Shown: in pieces, positions 1 through 9,729 of the stretch
How the letters are laid out: each line of letters begins with the position of its first letter
How positions within the stretch are numbered: the first letter of the stretch is position 1
NCBI RefSeq assembly: GCF_000021805.1
Contig: NC_011726.1
Span: 868,001-932,000 of the forward strand
Origin: Rippkaea orientalis PCC 8801
GTDB taxonomy: Bacteria; Cyanobacteriota; Cyanobacteriia; Cyanobacteriales; Microcystaceae
Reading direction: 5' to 3'
Length of the DNA: 64,000 nucleotides
Program-made: the position numbers and the translations under genes
The notes under the pieces: model-generated
The model's database searches: none
What the model saw: the letters and a program-made list of their open reading frames with translations, nothing else
What the model was told of the DNA's origin: nothing

Positions 1-1
1 A

Positions 2-373
2 GCCACACTTTCTTTGGCAGATTATGTGAACCAGTTAATTGACACTACCGATCGTTTCTTTACTGACAACCCCAGCTACTATGCTATTTTCATGGAGGTT
101 CAAGGAAAGATACGCGAATTGGAAGAAATCGATGAGGCAACCGATGCCAAGTTGATTCAGCATTTAGCGGGTTCCTTAGCCAGCCGTAATGCAAGATTAG
201 AACCTGTTGATTGTGAGGCGATCGCCTTTGTGCTGGTTAAAGCGATCGGCACGTTACTGTGGCTTGCCCTTGGTCAAGAAAAACCGTTTCGGCAGCGTCT
301 AGTGGTAGAAACGAAACGACTCGCTTTTGAGTACCTACAAAGCTATTTCTCGTTCCTCCCTAATCCTAGCTAA
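2..373 (+). CDS. TetR-family regulator, C-terminal part (5' end outside the window)
   Basis: The open frame runs in from the left edge of the window and ends at 373, so only the C-terminal 123 residues are visible. They form an all-helical ligand-binding type region, with a DNPSYYAIFMEV stretch and a later hydrophobic helix with a KAIGTLLWLAL core, which resembles the C-terminal domain of TetR/AcrR regulators. The DNA-binding helix-turn-helix would lie upstream of the window, so the family call rests on the C-terminal part only. A TTG at 14 is in frame but is probably internal, because the frame stays open to the edge. Its target genes cannot be inferred here. Confidence 0.55.
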   Translation, partial: ATLSLADYVNQLIDTTDRFFTDNPSYYAIFMEVQGKIRELEEIDEATDAKLIQHLAGSLASRNARLEPVDCEAIAFVLVKAIGTLLWLALGQEKPFRQRLVVETKRLAFEYLQSYFSFLPNPS

Positions 374-452
374 CAACCCGCATCAAATTGAACTCAATTA
401 TAGCTGATTTTGACTGAGATACTCGAAAAACTAAGTGCGATCACCGATCTTC

Positions 453-553
453 TAGTGGAGGGTTTCAGCTAAAATAGGGCAATAGATTTCAGCCTAAATA
501 CTTTTCTGACAAGCTTTATAATCTTTTTCTAAATTAGCTGAAACAGTCCACTA
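453..553. repeat. 101-bp MITE-like inverted repeat
   Basis: The left end (TAGTGGAGGGTTTCAGCTAA, from 453) and the right end (ending CTGAAACAGTCCACTA at 553) are inverted copies about 22 bp long with a few mismatches. The outermost bases are TA on both sides, as expected for IS630/Tc1-type insertions that duplicate TA. There is no coding capacity. A related end, TTAGCTGAAACAATTCACTA, lies at 16540-16559, so this is a dispersed family. The intergenic stretch 374-594 holds nothing else that is recognised. Confidence 0.55.
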
Positions 554-594
554 CAGCTTTATCTCTTGATCACTGTTAACGATTCACTATTGAC

Positions 595-915
595 TTAACG
601 ATACTTCTCAAAAACTGTCATTAAAGTTGCTTTTGGATTGTCAATACAATAGTCAGTAATTTTATCAGTGGCTTGTTCTAATTGAGTCCTATCGATAACC
701 ATTTGATTCTTTTTAGCCGTAACTAATCCATGGTAAAAGACTAAGATCAAATCTTTATCTTCGGCTGATGCTTTAAAAAGTTCTCGACAAGTTACTTCCA
801 TTAAATTGACAGTCATTTCTCCTGAATTTTCTTGTGCTTGACTAGAACTTGTTCCTACTCCGCTAATAACTGTTGTTAGTACCAAGATAGATAATAATGC
901 TTTAATGCGTTTCAT
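595..915 (-). CDS. Exported HdeA/HdeB-like small protein
   Basis: This encodes a 106-residue protein with an N-terminal signal peptide (basic MKRIK, then a hydrophobic stretch to about residue 20 and an SSSQAQ-type cleavage region). The mature part has two cysteines, in a VTCREL and a DYCIDNP context, around a helical core with FYHGLVTAKK. This is the pattern of the HdeA/HdeB family, whose E. coli members are periplasmic acid-stress chaperones; the paired cysteines would form the family's disulfide. A chaperone role in acid is known for the enterobacterial proteins only, so here it is inference. It lies 46 bp downstream of a second small exported protein gene in the same orientation, and the two may be co-transcribed. 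Confidence 0.6.
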   Translation of the reverse strand: MKRIKALLSILVLTTVISGVGTSSSQAQENSGEMTVNLMEVTCRELFKASAEDKDLILVFYHGLVTAKKNQMVIDRTQLEQATDKITDYCIDNPKATLMTVFEKYR

Positions 916-961
916 GTTAGAACCTCAAATTTTTAGGAAAATAAATTCAATAAATTAATCC

Positions 962-1330
962 TTATCTAAGCGGTGCGCCCCTCATGCAGTCATCAAAAGC
1001 CTGGTTAAAAAGCCTATCATAATCTGTGCCTCGCTTGATACTTCCCCCAAGAATGCCGACGACAGAACCAATAGCTGCACCCGTTCCGGCTCCTCTACCA
1101 CCATCAACAATCGCTCCAATCGCCGCCCCACTAGCCGCGCCTCTAGCTCCTCCCTGCAAAAAACCGCCTCTAGCACGACGATCAGCAAATTCTCTGGCAT
1201 AGTCTTCACAATAAGATCTCGAACGATAACGAGACTGAGCAACGGTGACAGAAGGAAACAATAACATAATATCAGCCGCGACAATTAGGCTAATCGCTAA
1301 TATCGGTTGAAACGGTTTTAACATTGACAT
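962..1330 (-). CDS. Glycine-zipper exported protein
   Basis: This is a 122-residue protein with an N-terminal hydrophobic signal or anchor (about residues 8-30). Two closely spaced glycine-zipper segments rich in GxxxG/AxxxG follow (GAASGAAIGAIVDGG and GAGTGAAIGSVVG), then a charged tail with the second of two cysteines (DDCMRG). Glycine-zipper proteins of this size (YMGG and RcnB-neighbour types) are usually envelope-associated and can oligomerise in membranes. No more specific function can be read from the sequence. ATG at 1330 or 1324 could each be the start. It is upstream of the HdeA-like gene on the same strand. Confidence 0.55.
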   Translation of the reverse strand: MSMLKPFQPILAISLIVAADIMLLFPSVTVAQSRYRSRSYCEDYAREFADRRARGGFLQGGARGAASGAAIGAIVDGGRGAGTGAAIGSVVGILGGSIKRGTDYDRLFNQAFDDCMRGAPLR

Positions 1331-1515
1331 GGCTTGTTGAGGGACAAAAAAATTTTACATCATCTTAATGGCAATAGATTAATTTTTCCCAAAAAAACTC
1401 TCAAAAATCGGGTTTTCTTCCCCCTTAAAAATCTTTAGCTTAGTTCTTGCGAGAAATTGCTACAATTGAGGGATACACTACAATCTAATCCTCCCAAGTT
1501 AGTGCGAATTGAGCT

Positions 1516-3126
1516 ATGAGTAATCAACCTGATCGGATCATCATTTTCGATACCACCCTAAGAGACGGGGAACAGTCCCCCGGCGCAAGTTTAACGGTTG
1601 AAGAAAAACTGACCATCGCTCGCTCCCTTGCACGACTGGGAGTTGATATCATTGAAGCGGGTTTTCCCTACGCTAGTCCGGGGGACTTTGAAGCTGTCCA
1701 AAAAATCGCCCAAACCGTCGGCACTGAAGATGGACCGAGAATCTGCGGCTTAGCTAGGGCAACCCAAAAAGACATTCAAACCGCAGCAGAAGCGGTTAAA
1801 CCCGCAGCGAAAGGACGCATTCACACCTTTTTGGCCACTTCTGACATCCATTTACAGTACAAACTCAAGAAAACCCGTCAAGAAGTCTTAGCCATAGTCC
1901 CTGATATGGTGGCCTATGCGAAAAGCTTAGTGGATGATGTGGAATTTTCTCCCGAAGATGCCGGACGCAGTGACCCCGAATTTTTGTACCAAGTTCTTGA
2001 AAGGGCGATCGCGGCTGGTGCAACCACCATTAATATCCCCGATACTGTCGGTTATACCACCCCTAGCGAATTTGGCGCATTAATCGGCGGGATTAAGCAA
2101 AACGTCCCCAATATTGACCAAGCGATCATCTCTGTCCATGGTCACAATGACCTAGGGTTAGCCGTCGCTAATTTCCTCGAAGCGGTCAAAAACGGAGCCC
2201 GACAACTCGAATGTACCATCAATGGCATCGGAGAACGGGCAGGTAATGCAGCCTTAGAAGAATTGGTCATGGCCTTGCACGTTCGCCGTCAATATTTTAA
2301 CCCCTTCCTCGGTCGTCCGCCCGAATCCACGGAACCCCTAACGAATATCAATACCAAGGAAATTTATCGCACCTCCCGTCTAGTCTCCCAACTAACCGGG
2401 ATGATGGTACAACCCAATAAAGCCATTGTGGGTAAAAATGCCTTTGCCCATGAGTCCGGCATTCACCAAGATGGGGTACTCAAAAATAAGTTAACCTACG
2501 AGATTATGGACGCAGAATCCATCGGATTAACCCATAATCAGATTGTTTTGGGTAAACTTTCAGGACGTAACGCTTTTCGGACTCGGTTGAAGGAATTGGG
2601 CTTTGAATTGTCCGATACGGAGATTAATAACGCTTTCTTGCGGTTTAAAGAAGTCGCTGACAAAAAGAAAGAAATCACCGACTGGGACTTAGCAGCCATT
2701 GTGAACGACGAAATGCAGCAAGCCCCCGAATTATTCCGTTTAGAATTAGTCCAGGTATCCTGTGGTGATCACGCCTGTCCTACTGCTACCGTTACCTTGA
2801 GAACGCCTGATGGTCAAGAATTAACCGATGCAGCCATTGGAACCGGTCCGGTGGATGCAGTTTACAAAGCCATCAACCGCGTGGTTCAGGTTCCTAACGA
2901 GTTAATTGAATTTTCGGTGAAGTCTGTTACGGCCGGCATTGATGCCATGGGAGAAGTGACTATTCGTCTACGCTATGAAGACAAAATTTACTCAGGCTAT
3001 GCAGCGAATACCGATATTATCACGGCTTCAGCACGGGCTTATATTAGTGCGTTGAATCGTCTGTATGGATCAATTCAAGACCAGTCAGCAACAGAAGTTA
3101 CTAAGTCAGAAGTCGCGGCTATTTAG
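1516..3126 (+). CDS. leuA: 2-isopropylmalate synthase
   Basis: The enzyme condenses acetyl-CoA with 2-ketoisovalerate to 2-isopropylmalate, the first committed step of leucine synthesis. The 536 residues match full-length bacterial LeuA. The N-terminal TIM barrel (about residues 8-275) carries the signature [13 protein letters not shown] near the start and the metal-binding [10 protein letters not shown] near residue 208. A linker domain contains [15 protein letters not shown], and a C-terminal regulatory LeuA-dimer domain (about 390-520) has the CPTATV stretch. The regulatory domain implies leucine feedback control, as known for the family. It stands alone on the plus strand, and a hairpin follows 14 bp after the stop. 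Expected start ATG at 1516. Confidence 0.97.
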
Positions 3127-3578
3127 GTTAAATGGGGATAGTGGGTTTAATTTTATAAACTCACTACATTTTATCTTAAAATGTCGGATTGAAGACCCTC
3201 AGTTTCACCGAAGGGAGTGTCAAGATAGGAACGTAGGCGGATAAGCTCAAAAGCTATTTCCATCCTTGGCTAAAACACCCATTATGTCACTAAAAATAAT
3301 CCAATTCCCAACTCCTACCCCCGTACTCAGGTTAGGTAAGCAAAAATACTCTTAAAAACTGTTGGTTTAGCTTAACATTTTTTAACACAAAGTCCTCTAT
3401 TAAAGGGGGTAATGATCTGAAATTTAAAGTTATACAAAGATTTCTTACAACTTCTCAGTTTAGTTATCTAGATAACAAGTTTTTTAGAAGGGTAATGTTA
3501 CCGTGTAAGAAACAAGCTTTAATAATGTGATCCAGTAACTCTTCCTTCACACTGTTGCTTATTCCAACCCCTCACTAG
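3127..3578. other. 452-bp intergenic region with a terminator-like hairpin
   Basis: A stem (AGTGGGTTTA at 3140-3149 pairing with TAAACTCACT at 3156-3165, one G-T wobble) follows leuA and could end its transcript, though no long T-run follows it. The rest is AT-rich near 3340-3540. No tRNA, known small RNA or short gene was recognised, but the length leaves room for a promoter or an sRNA. Confidence 0.35.
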
Positions 3579-3827
3579 GTGAATCTTATGATGCTCCCTA
3601 TTTTTCCTTTATTGCTTTTAGTTACATCCATTGGGAGTATTTTATGGTATCAACGGACAGATAATGATATTTTTGGCGTTTTAGCTGTGGCTAGTGCTTT
3701 AGCGGGGGTCATTTGGGGACTGGTGATTGCTCATTGGTCAATTCATCTCATTAGCTTGCTGGTTTTACTGAAATTTAGATCCCCTATTTTTAGTGCGATT
3801 CAAGTGAAAGTTGATGGTGGCAAATAA
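3579..3827 (+). CDS. Small two-helix membrane protein, unknown
   Basis: This encodes an 82-residue protein that is almost entirely membrane segments. The first hydrophobic helix covers about residues 5-22. A short polar loop follows (WYQRTDNDIFG), then a long hydrophobic region (about 33-65) with one or two helices and a basic C-terminal tail. The frame opens at a GTG (3579); the paired ATG codons at 3588/3591 are equally good starts. I do not recognise a named family. The size and hydrophobicity resemble the many short cyanobacterial thylakoid or plasma membrane proteins, but no photosystem or NDH subunit signature is visible. Confidence 0.5.
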   Translation: MNLMMLPIFPLLLLVTSIGSILWYQRTDNDIFGVLAVASALAGVIWGLVIAHWSIHLISLLVLLKFRSPIFSAIQVKVDGGK

Positions 3828-3950
3828 ATAAAGGCATTCAGGAAAATCCACAGAGGATCTAAGGCAAGCTAACAGTAGTTGTATTTTATCAATTACTGTT
3901 AGCTTGTCAAGCATAAATGATACTTCTATTCTTCAATCGATAAAATAAGA

Positions 3951-4886
3951 TTAAGATTGTGTTTTGATGGGGTTTGTTTCCAATTCTGTTGATGGGGTTT
4001 TTACGGTAGAATGCTCCGCAATCTGATCGCATTTTTGTTTAAATTGTTCTAAACATTCAATCACTTTTGTTGCTAATTGAGTATCCCCATTTTTCCAACC
4101 CAAAGGGGCTAAATGTCCACGATTAGGTAACTCAATACATTGAATTAAACGATCCGATAAATTAGCCTTGATCCAAGTTACGGTATCCTTGGCAATATTA
4201 TCTTTAGCAAGGGCTATCAAACTAAATAAATTAAATAAGCGACTGCGTAAAATCAAACAATGGGTTTGTTCGACATTGGGTTTAACATCTAACCCTAATT
4301 TTTTCATCAAGTCAGCGATAGCTTTAACAGGAATTGCTGCCTCAATTCCCGTAATAGCCGGGGCTAATAAGAGAATAGCTTGGTTTTTCAAAGAAATGGA
4401 TTCTAAATCAACATCTTGCAAGTCTTGCTTAATTTCAGTTTGTTGATCTTCACCAACACAGTCTCCTAAAACATCTTCAATCGCTTTAAATTCTAACTCA
4501 GTTAATAATTCCAGCAACGCAATATACTTCGATCCTAAACTATGTCCTAACCAATAATAGTTACCTTTGGGATCAGTCGGTTTTTCTTGATAGATTTGAT
4601 ACTCATAACCCCGTCGTTTTGCCTCCTCTAACATCATAATTCGTAGGTTTACTAAATCTCGAACTAACCCAATAGAAACAGACCAATGACGAAAAGTAAA
4701 TCGATAGGGAATCGCTACAATTGTATAACCTTGATTAAAGATTTGTTGACAAAGATAGCGATAGAAAATTGTCGGAAATGTCCCAAAAAAAGCCCCCCCA
4801 ATCACTTGAACGACACCAATCGGCTGAGGATGTAAGGCCACCCAACTAAAATCGAGCGGAATAAACTTAAAGTTAGCTTCCATCAA
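3951..4886 (-). CDS. DUF1350 family alpha/beta-hydrolase-like protein
   Basis: This is a 311-residue protein of the DUF1350 type found in cyanobacteria and plastid-bearing plants. The N-terminal part reads like an alpha/beta hydrolase core, with VVQVIGGAFFGTFPTIFYR followed by a nucleophile-elbow-like YYWLGHSLGSK near residue 115, where Ser would be the nucleophile. A late NRGHLAPLG supplies a candidate histidine. The middle (about 130-165) is a charged insertion rich in Asp/Glu. There is no signal peptide. The substrate of this family is not established, and hydrolase activity is inferred from motif layout only. The gene stands alone between convergent and divergent neighbours. Confidence 0.75.
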   Translation of the reverse strand: MMEANFKFIPLDFSWVALHPQPIGVVQVIGGAFFGTFPTIFYRYLCQQIFNQGYTIVAIPYRFTFRHWSVSIGLVRDLVNLRIMMLEEAKRRGYEYQIYQEKPTDPKGNYYWLGHSLGSKYIALLELLTELEFKAIEDVLGDCVGEDQQTEIKQDLQDVDLESISLKNQAILLLAPAITGIEAAIPVKAIADLMKKLGLDVKPNVEQTHCLILRSRLFNLFSLIALAKDNIAKDTVTWIKANLSDRLIQCIELPNRGHLAPLGWKNGDTQLATKVIECLEQFKQKCDQIAEHSTVKTPSTELETNPIKTQS

Positions 4887-5191
4887 TTTAGCTCCTATTA
4901 TTTTAGTGAATTAGTGAAAAGGTTAGGGAGTCAAAAATACTTTTATAAAATAAGATAATTTGAATTATATCTAATAATTTTCTTCCTCAACTTAAGATTT
5001 TATAAAAATTTACAAAAATAAAGATTCCTAAAGACTCATCAAGAGATTAAAAAGTTTCTGAAAAATCTAGAAAGAATCTTAAATATAGGTAAGTTTCTGG
5101 AAATTTTTCTTAAACTCAAAGAATAATTTGATTCAAGCTTAACTGTTACGTTGTTTTTCTTGAAACTCCTTAACACATAACTCAATAAACG

Positions 5192-7282
5192 ATGAAAAAA
5201 AATAATCAGGATAACCCTCAACAATTGAGGGGGTTTTGCCCTGGAAAAGACAACAAAATCAACAGACTAAAAAGGGTTATCGCCACGTTATCCCTCAGTT
5301 TTTTCTGTGGAGAATCAATCCTATTAACCCTACCTGGAATGGCTGCTACCCCCCGTCAAACCGATGAAACCATCAGTTGTGATGTATTAATTGTTGGGGC
5401 AGGAATGGCCGGATCAGCCGCCGCTTACGAATCGTTATTAGCGGGACGAACTGTCTGTTTAACCGACATTTCCGACTGGGTAGGGGGACAAATTTCCTCT
5501 CAGGGAAACTCCGCTCTCGATGAAGGCAACAAACAGCGATCGCTACAACTGTTTCCTAGGGGCTATCAACTGCTACGCGATCGCATCACCCGCGCTTACG
5601 GAACCCTCAACCCTGGAGACTGTTGGGTCAGTGATAGCTGCTTTCTGCCGAACCATGCCCATCAACTCCTCTATCGGCAGTTAAAAGATGCAGAACTGAC
5701 GGGAAGAGGACAACTGAGATGGTTGCCCAATACGGTGATTAAAGAACTACAATTGAGCAAAGACGGCAAACAGATCCAAGGAGCGATCGCCATTCAACAC
5801 AGCAACAAAGTGGGAACCCCTCCCCTGAACAGCGAGCCCCTATCTGCCACCATTGACGATGCCTACAATTACCAAAATTCCCAACGATTCAATAAAAAAA
5901 TTATTCAGTTGAGTCCTAAATCTCAGCAAAAATCCCAAAAAGCCAATTGGTTTGTCATTGAAGCCACAGAAACTGGCGAACTTGTTGCCTTAGCCGATAT
6001 TCCCTATCGCCTGGGTTTAGATCCCCGTTCCCATTGGAACCCCTCCTCCCCGACTGAGAAAGGCGATCCTTACTGTACTCAAGGATTTACCTATACCTTT
6101 GCGATGCAACAGACAGAGGAAGCTCAACCCCAATATAAACCATCTTTTTATGATCAGTATGCCCCCTATTACGGTTACGATCCTGATCGCAGATTTGCCC
6201 ATTTTGAGCTCGTTTTCACTTACCGACGGATCTGGAGTCCCAAAAAAGGAAAACCCCTTCGGGCGGGACGCATGACCGTTAACCGACCGACTCCTGGGGA
6301 CATTTCCATGCAAAATTGGCTGTGGGGCAACGACTATCGCCCTGGAACCTCCCAAGATAATCTGGTTTATACCCGCGATCAATTGCAACAAACCGGCCAA
6401 CTCAAACCGGGTGGATGGAAGGGAGGGTTACGGCAAGAAACCCTACGCAAAGGGGAAGAATTAGCCCACGGATTTTATTATTGGTTAGTAGCCGGAAGCA
6501 GCGACTCACGCTTAGGATATGGGATCAAAAAACTCCATCCTAACAATCGATTTTTGCGCGGGTTAGATTCCCCCATGGGAACGGTTCACGGGTTATCGAA
6601 GTATCCCTACATTCGCGAAGGACGACGCATTATTGGACGACCTTCCTACGATCATCCCGAAGGGTTTGCTATCAATGAAATTGATATTTCTGCTAAAGAT
6701 TATTGGAACGATTTGTCTCGTACCGATGTATCCCGTTCTCTCTATGAAAATGTTAGGAATACTATCATCCGTTTAGAAGCAAAAAAAGTCAATGTGAGCA
6801 ACCGTCCTGCCTATTTGATGACTCGACGTACCCACGCCACCGTTTATGATGATTCTGTCGGGGTTGCTAACTACATGATTGATTTTCATCCCTGTATGGT
6901 GTTGTCCCCTCCCGAAAAGCCGGGGAACCGCGAACGCTTAGAGGTACGAGTCGCCCACGGCGGATCTCATCCTGCCCAAATCCCCCTACGCGCGCTAATT
7001 CCCCAAAAAATCGATAATATGATCGTAGCGGGGAAAAGTATCGCCACTAGCCATATTGCTGCCGCGAGTTATCGAGTTCATGGGTTTGAGTGGTCTGTGG
7101 GGGCTGCTGCTGGAAATTTAGCGACTTTAGCCCTAGAACGCAATACCTTACCCTATGAGTTCGTGGATAATTTACCGAACCATGAACCTTTGTTACAGGA
7201 ACTGCGTCAACGCTTAGAAATGGCGGGCAATCCGACGATATTTCCTGAGACAATTCTATCGCGTTTGTCTAGCGATCGCTAA
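5192..7282 (+). CDS. Exported FAD-dependent oxidoreductase
   Basis: The 696-residue protein starts with an unusually long leader. A polar stretch of about 25 residues is followed by a hydrophobic signal segment (about 30-50) ending near GMAAT. A dinucleotide-binding Rossmann fold follows, with GAGMAG in a CDVLIVGAGMAGSAAA context near residue 67. The C-terminal part contains the second FAD-contacting region (NMIVAGKSIATSHIAAASYRVH) typical of the FAD_oxidored family, whose members are often secreted. The substrate is unknown. The leader implies export to the periplasm or thylakoid lumen with cofactor loaded first, which would fit Tat export, although no clear twin-arginine motif is seen. A later start at an internal codon is possible. 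Confidence 0.8.
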   Translation: MKKNNQDNPQQLRGFCPGKDNKINRLKRVIATLSLSFFCGESILLTLPGMAATPRQTDETISCDVLIVGAGMAGSAAAYESLLAGRTVCLTDISDWVGGQISSQGNSALDEGNKQRSLQLFPRGYQLLRDRITRAYGTLNPGDCWVSDSCFLPNHAHQLLYRQLKDAELTGRGQLRWLPNTVIKELQLSKDGKQIQGAIAIQHSNKVGTPPLNSEPLSATIDDAYNYQNSQRFNKKIIQLSPKSQQKSQKANWFVIEATETGELVALADIPYRLGLDPRSHWNPSSPTEKGDPYCTQGFTYTFAMQQTEEAQPQYKPSFYDQYAPYYGYDPDRRFAHFELVFTYRRIWSPKKGKPLRAGRMTVNRPTPGDISMQNWLWGNDYRPGTSQDNLVYTRDQLQQTGQLKPGGWKGGLRQETLRKGEELAHGFYYWLVAGSSDSRLGYGIKKLHPNNRFLRGLDSPMGTVHGLSKYPYIREGRRIIGRPSYDHPEGFAINEIDISAKDYWNDLSRTDVSRSLYENVRNTIIRLEAKKVNVSNRPAYLMTRRTHATVYDDSVGVANYMIDFHPCMVLSPPEKPGNRERLEVRVAHGGSHPAQIPLRALIPQKIDNMIVAGKSIATSHIAAASYRVHGFEWSVGAAAGNLATLALERNTLPYEFVDNLPNHEPLLQELRQRLEMAGNPTIFPETILSRLSSDR

Positions 7283-7301
7283 CACTTATTTAAGTCTAAT
7301 T

Positions 7302-7413
7302 GTAGGGTGTATTAGCGTAGCGTAATACACCCAAACCCCTGATTTTGGTCTACTACGGCATGAAAAAAAATTGTAGTTTATCGAAAAATTGGCTTTTGCC
7401 TAACGCACCCTAC
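7302..7413. repeat. GTAGGGTG/CACCCTAC dispersed palindromic repeat
   Basis: GTAGGGTG at 7302-7309 is mirrored by CACCCTAC at 7406-7413. Inside lies a perfect 10-bp hairpin, GGGTGTATTA (7305-7314) with TAATACACCC (7323-7332), loop GCGTAGCG. Elements with the same ends occur at 38955-38978 and 60838-60904. It separates the FAD oxidoreductase gene from the convergent Roco pseudogene and could act as a bidirectional terminator. Confidence 0.6.
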
Positions 7414-7438
7414 TTAATTTTTTGTTGACAAACAGTCT

Positions 7439-9714
7439 TTAATTATTAGTCGAGGTTGAGGGTTGAGAGGGTTCGAGTTTCTCAAATTTAATTGAGGGTA
7501 TACCAAAAGTAGTAATTATTCCAATAATAATACCAATCAAAGCCACAATACTACCAATAATAACCCATGTTGTGTTAAAGTTAAGAGCCTTAGTATTATC
7601 TTTTGTTGGTTGCGTATCGCTAAATGATGAAGGATTAATATTTAGACTGGTTTTATCATGTCCAATATTATCACCTGAACCCGAATGAGATTGATTAATA
7701 TTGTTGTTTGACATAGTATTATGTTGATTTTGATGTATATTAATATGAATGTCTTTATATAATTCTGATTGGCGTTTTTGTCTACGAGATTCTGATTCAA
7801 AACCATTGAGTAAGTTACTGACGTTAACATCTTGGTCATAACCTTCAGGTAAAAAGGTTTCTTTTCCAGCTTGTTCTAATTGTAGCAAATATCTGTAAGA
7901 GATGGGTTTTGTTTCATCTTGAGGTAAAGCAATATATTCTTTGATTTCGGGTTCTAATCCAGGTAAAGATTTATGAATAACTTCAAATTCTGAACGAATA
8001 ATGCTTAAAAAACTGCGTTTGGTGTTTTCATTTCCTTTAACCTTAATAAATATTGTCTTGTCTTCTCTATCTGCTTTGATTAATGCTTTATTACCTTCTT
8101 TATTTTGTAAAACGACTCCTGTCCTCCAATAAGTGTTTTTAGCGATATAATCTTTACTTCTGACAATAAAACGAGAAATAATACTATTAATATAAACAGG
8201 ATAATGATATTGAAAACATAAGCTATTGTCCCATTCTCCAGTTTCGGGTTCTTCTTTGGGAATAATATCAGGAATTAAATACTTTTTATCAGAATCCATC
8301 TCAAAGCAAAGCTCAAATTTTTCCATCATGTCAATGATAAATAAATGCTTCTGACAGGGATAGCGTTGACGGTTAAGTATATCGGTTAATTTGTTTAAGG
8401 ATAACACTCCTTTATCTTCAATAATTAAGTCCCGATTATTGATGATTTTGTAAACAGCATTTGTCACCCATTCGGGGTTTAAAACATTATTAGAATTTAA
8501 TCTAGGGTCATCTTGAAAATTAAGAATAACTCCCAGATGATGCAATAAATAAATCAGTAATTTCTGTTCTTTGTCTTCAGTAATAGTCTCTAATCGACAA
8601 ATCTTTGTATACTCACTATATTCGGTATAATCTAATCCTTGTTTTTTTAATGTTTCTAATTTTGCTTTGACGTTAAACCAAGTTAAAGGCAGCAAATCAT
8701 AAACATGGTTTAGGTTATCATTAATAACCTTAATAATTGTTTTTTTGACCTGATCAATTCCTTGGTTATTTTGACAAGAAGTTTCTAGAAAAGTTATAAT
8801 CTTAGGATATTTATCTTTTAACCCTTTCCGATCAATATCAAGGGTATGTTGATCAATTTTATTACCAATAACAATAACAGGAGAACTGTTACTGTGACTA
8901 TTAATAATTTTTAGCCAATATTCCAGACGGTTTTCTTCTTCCCCTAATCTAGCATCTAAAACCAAAAGATAAAGACTCCGTTCCGTCAGGAAAAATTGAT
9001 GGGTTGCGTCCATAATTTCCTGTCCCCCAAAGTCCCAAACATTAACTTTAATGGTTTGGTCATTGATCTCTAGTTTCCAATCCCGAATATTAATCTCTTC
9101 GGTTTGGTTTTCTTGGGGGTTATAGTGGTTATCTAACAGACGCTTCATTAGAGAAGTCTTACCGACACTTCCTTGTCCGACTAACAGCATTTTAACTTCA
9201 TTGAGAGGCTTTTTCTTCTCTGCAAAATAGTAGTTAAGAATAGTAGCAGGTTCATATATTTTCTCTAAAATTTCAGGGGGAATAGGCAAAGAATTACCCC
9301 GTAAATCGAGTATGTTTAGTTTAGTCAGTTGTCTAATTTCGGGGGGGAGTTCTCTCAGTTGGTTGGACTGGAGGTAAAGGTAGCTGAGGTTGGTCAGTTG
9401 TCCGATTTCGGGGGGGAGTTCACTCAATTGGTTAGAGTTGATATCAAGGTAGCTGAGGTTGGTCAGTTGTCCGATTTCGGGGGGAAGTTAACTCAGTTGG
9501 TTGGAGTTAAAGAAAAGGTAGCTGAGGTTGGTCAGTTGTCTAATTTCGGGGGAAGTTCACTCAGTTGGTTGGAGTGGAGGGAAAGGTAGCTGAGGTTGGT
9601 CAGTTGTCCGATTTCGGGGGGGAGTTCACGCAGTTGCTTAGAGGAGAGGTAAAGGGTTGTTGAGTTGTTGGCTTTTGCTTGTTGGATGAGTTCAAAAATG
9701 TCAGTCATTGTCAT
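7439..9714 (-). pseudogene. LRR-Roc-COR (Roco) protein gene, broken in its LRR region
   Basis: The gene should start at 9714 (MTMTDIFELIQQAKANN), run through leucine-rich repeats of 23 residues (LPPEIGQLTNLSYL type), then a Roc GTPase and COR domain, and end at 7439. Two lesions break it. The G-run at 9548-9552 is one base short, which shifts the frame and ends the first part at 9532. A GAA-to-TAA change gives a stop at 9488-9490. An intact 662-residue part remains from a TTG at 9427. It has about two LRRs, the Roc P-loop GQGSVGKTS, DFGGQE and GNKID, a COR region, a low-complexity stretch with GSGDNIGHDK, and a single membrane helix near residues 618-640. The remaining part might still be made from an internal start. 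A membrane-anchored signalling or conflict role is inference. Confidence 0.8.
9326..9669. repeat. 69-bp tandem repeats encoding LRR units
   Basis: Copies start at 9326, 9395, 9464, 9533 and 9601, each beginning CAGTTGTCYRATTTCGG on the plus strand. Spacing is 69, 69, 69 and then 68 bp. The 68-bp unit (9533-9600) holds the one-base G-run deletion, and the unit from 9464 holds the TAA stop. The copies are nearly identical in DNA as well as protein, pointing to recent expansion or gene conversion. Confidence 0.9.
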
Positions 9715-9729
9715 TTAATTTATGGATTT

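Noticed and set aside
3180-3300. Possible structured RNA after leuA
   Set aside because: GC-richer stretch with some local pairing, but no match to a known cyanobacterial RNA (6S, Yfr, tmRNA) was recognised and no clear terminator follows.
5039-5224. Minus-strand frame of 61 codons upstream of the FAD oxidoreductase
   Set aside because: Low-complexity Phe/Leu/Arg composition from AT-rich promoter DNA, overlaps the real gene start, no ribosome binding site.
9329-9589. Plus-strand open frame of 86 codons
   Set aside because: It is the reverse of the LRR tandem repeats of the Roco gene; its own repeats follow from the 69-bp DNA units.
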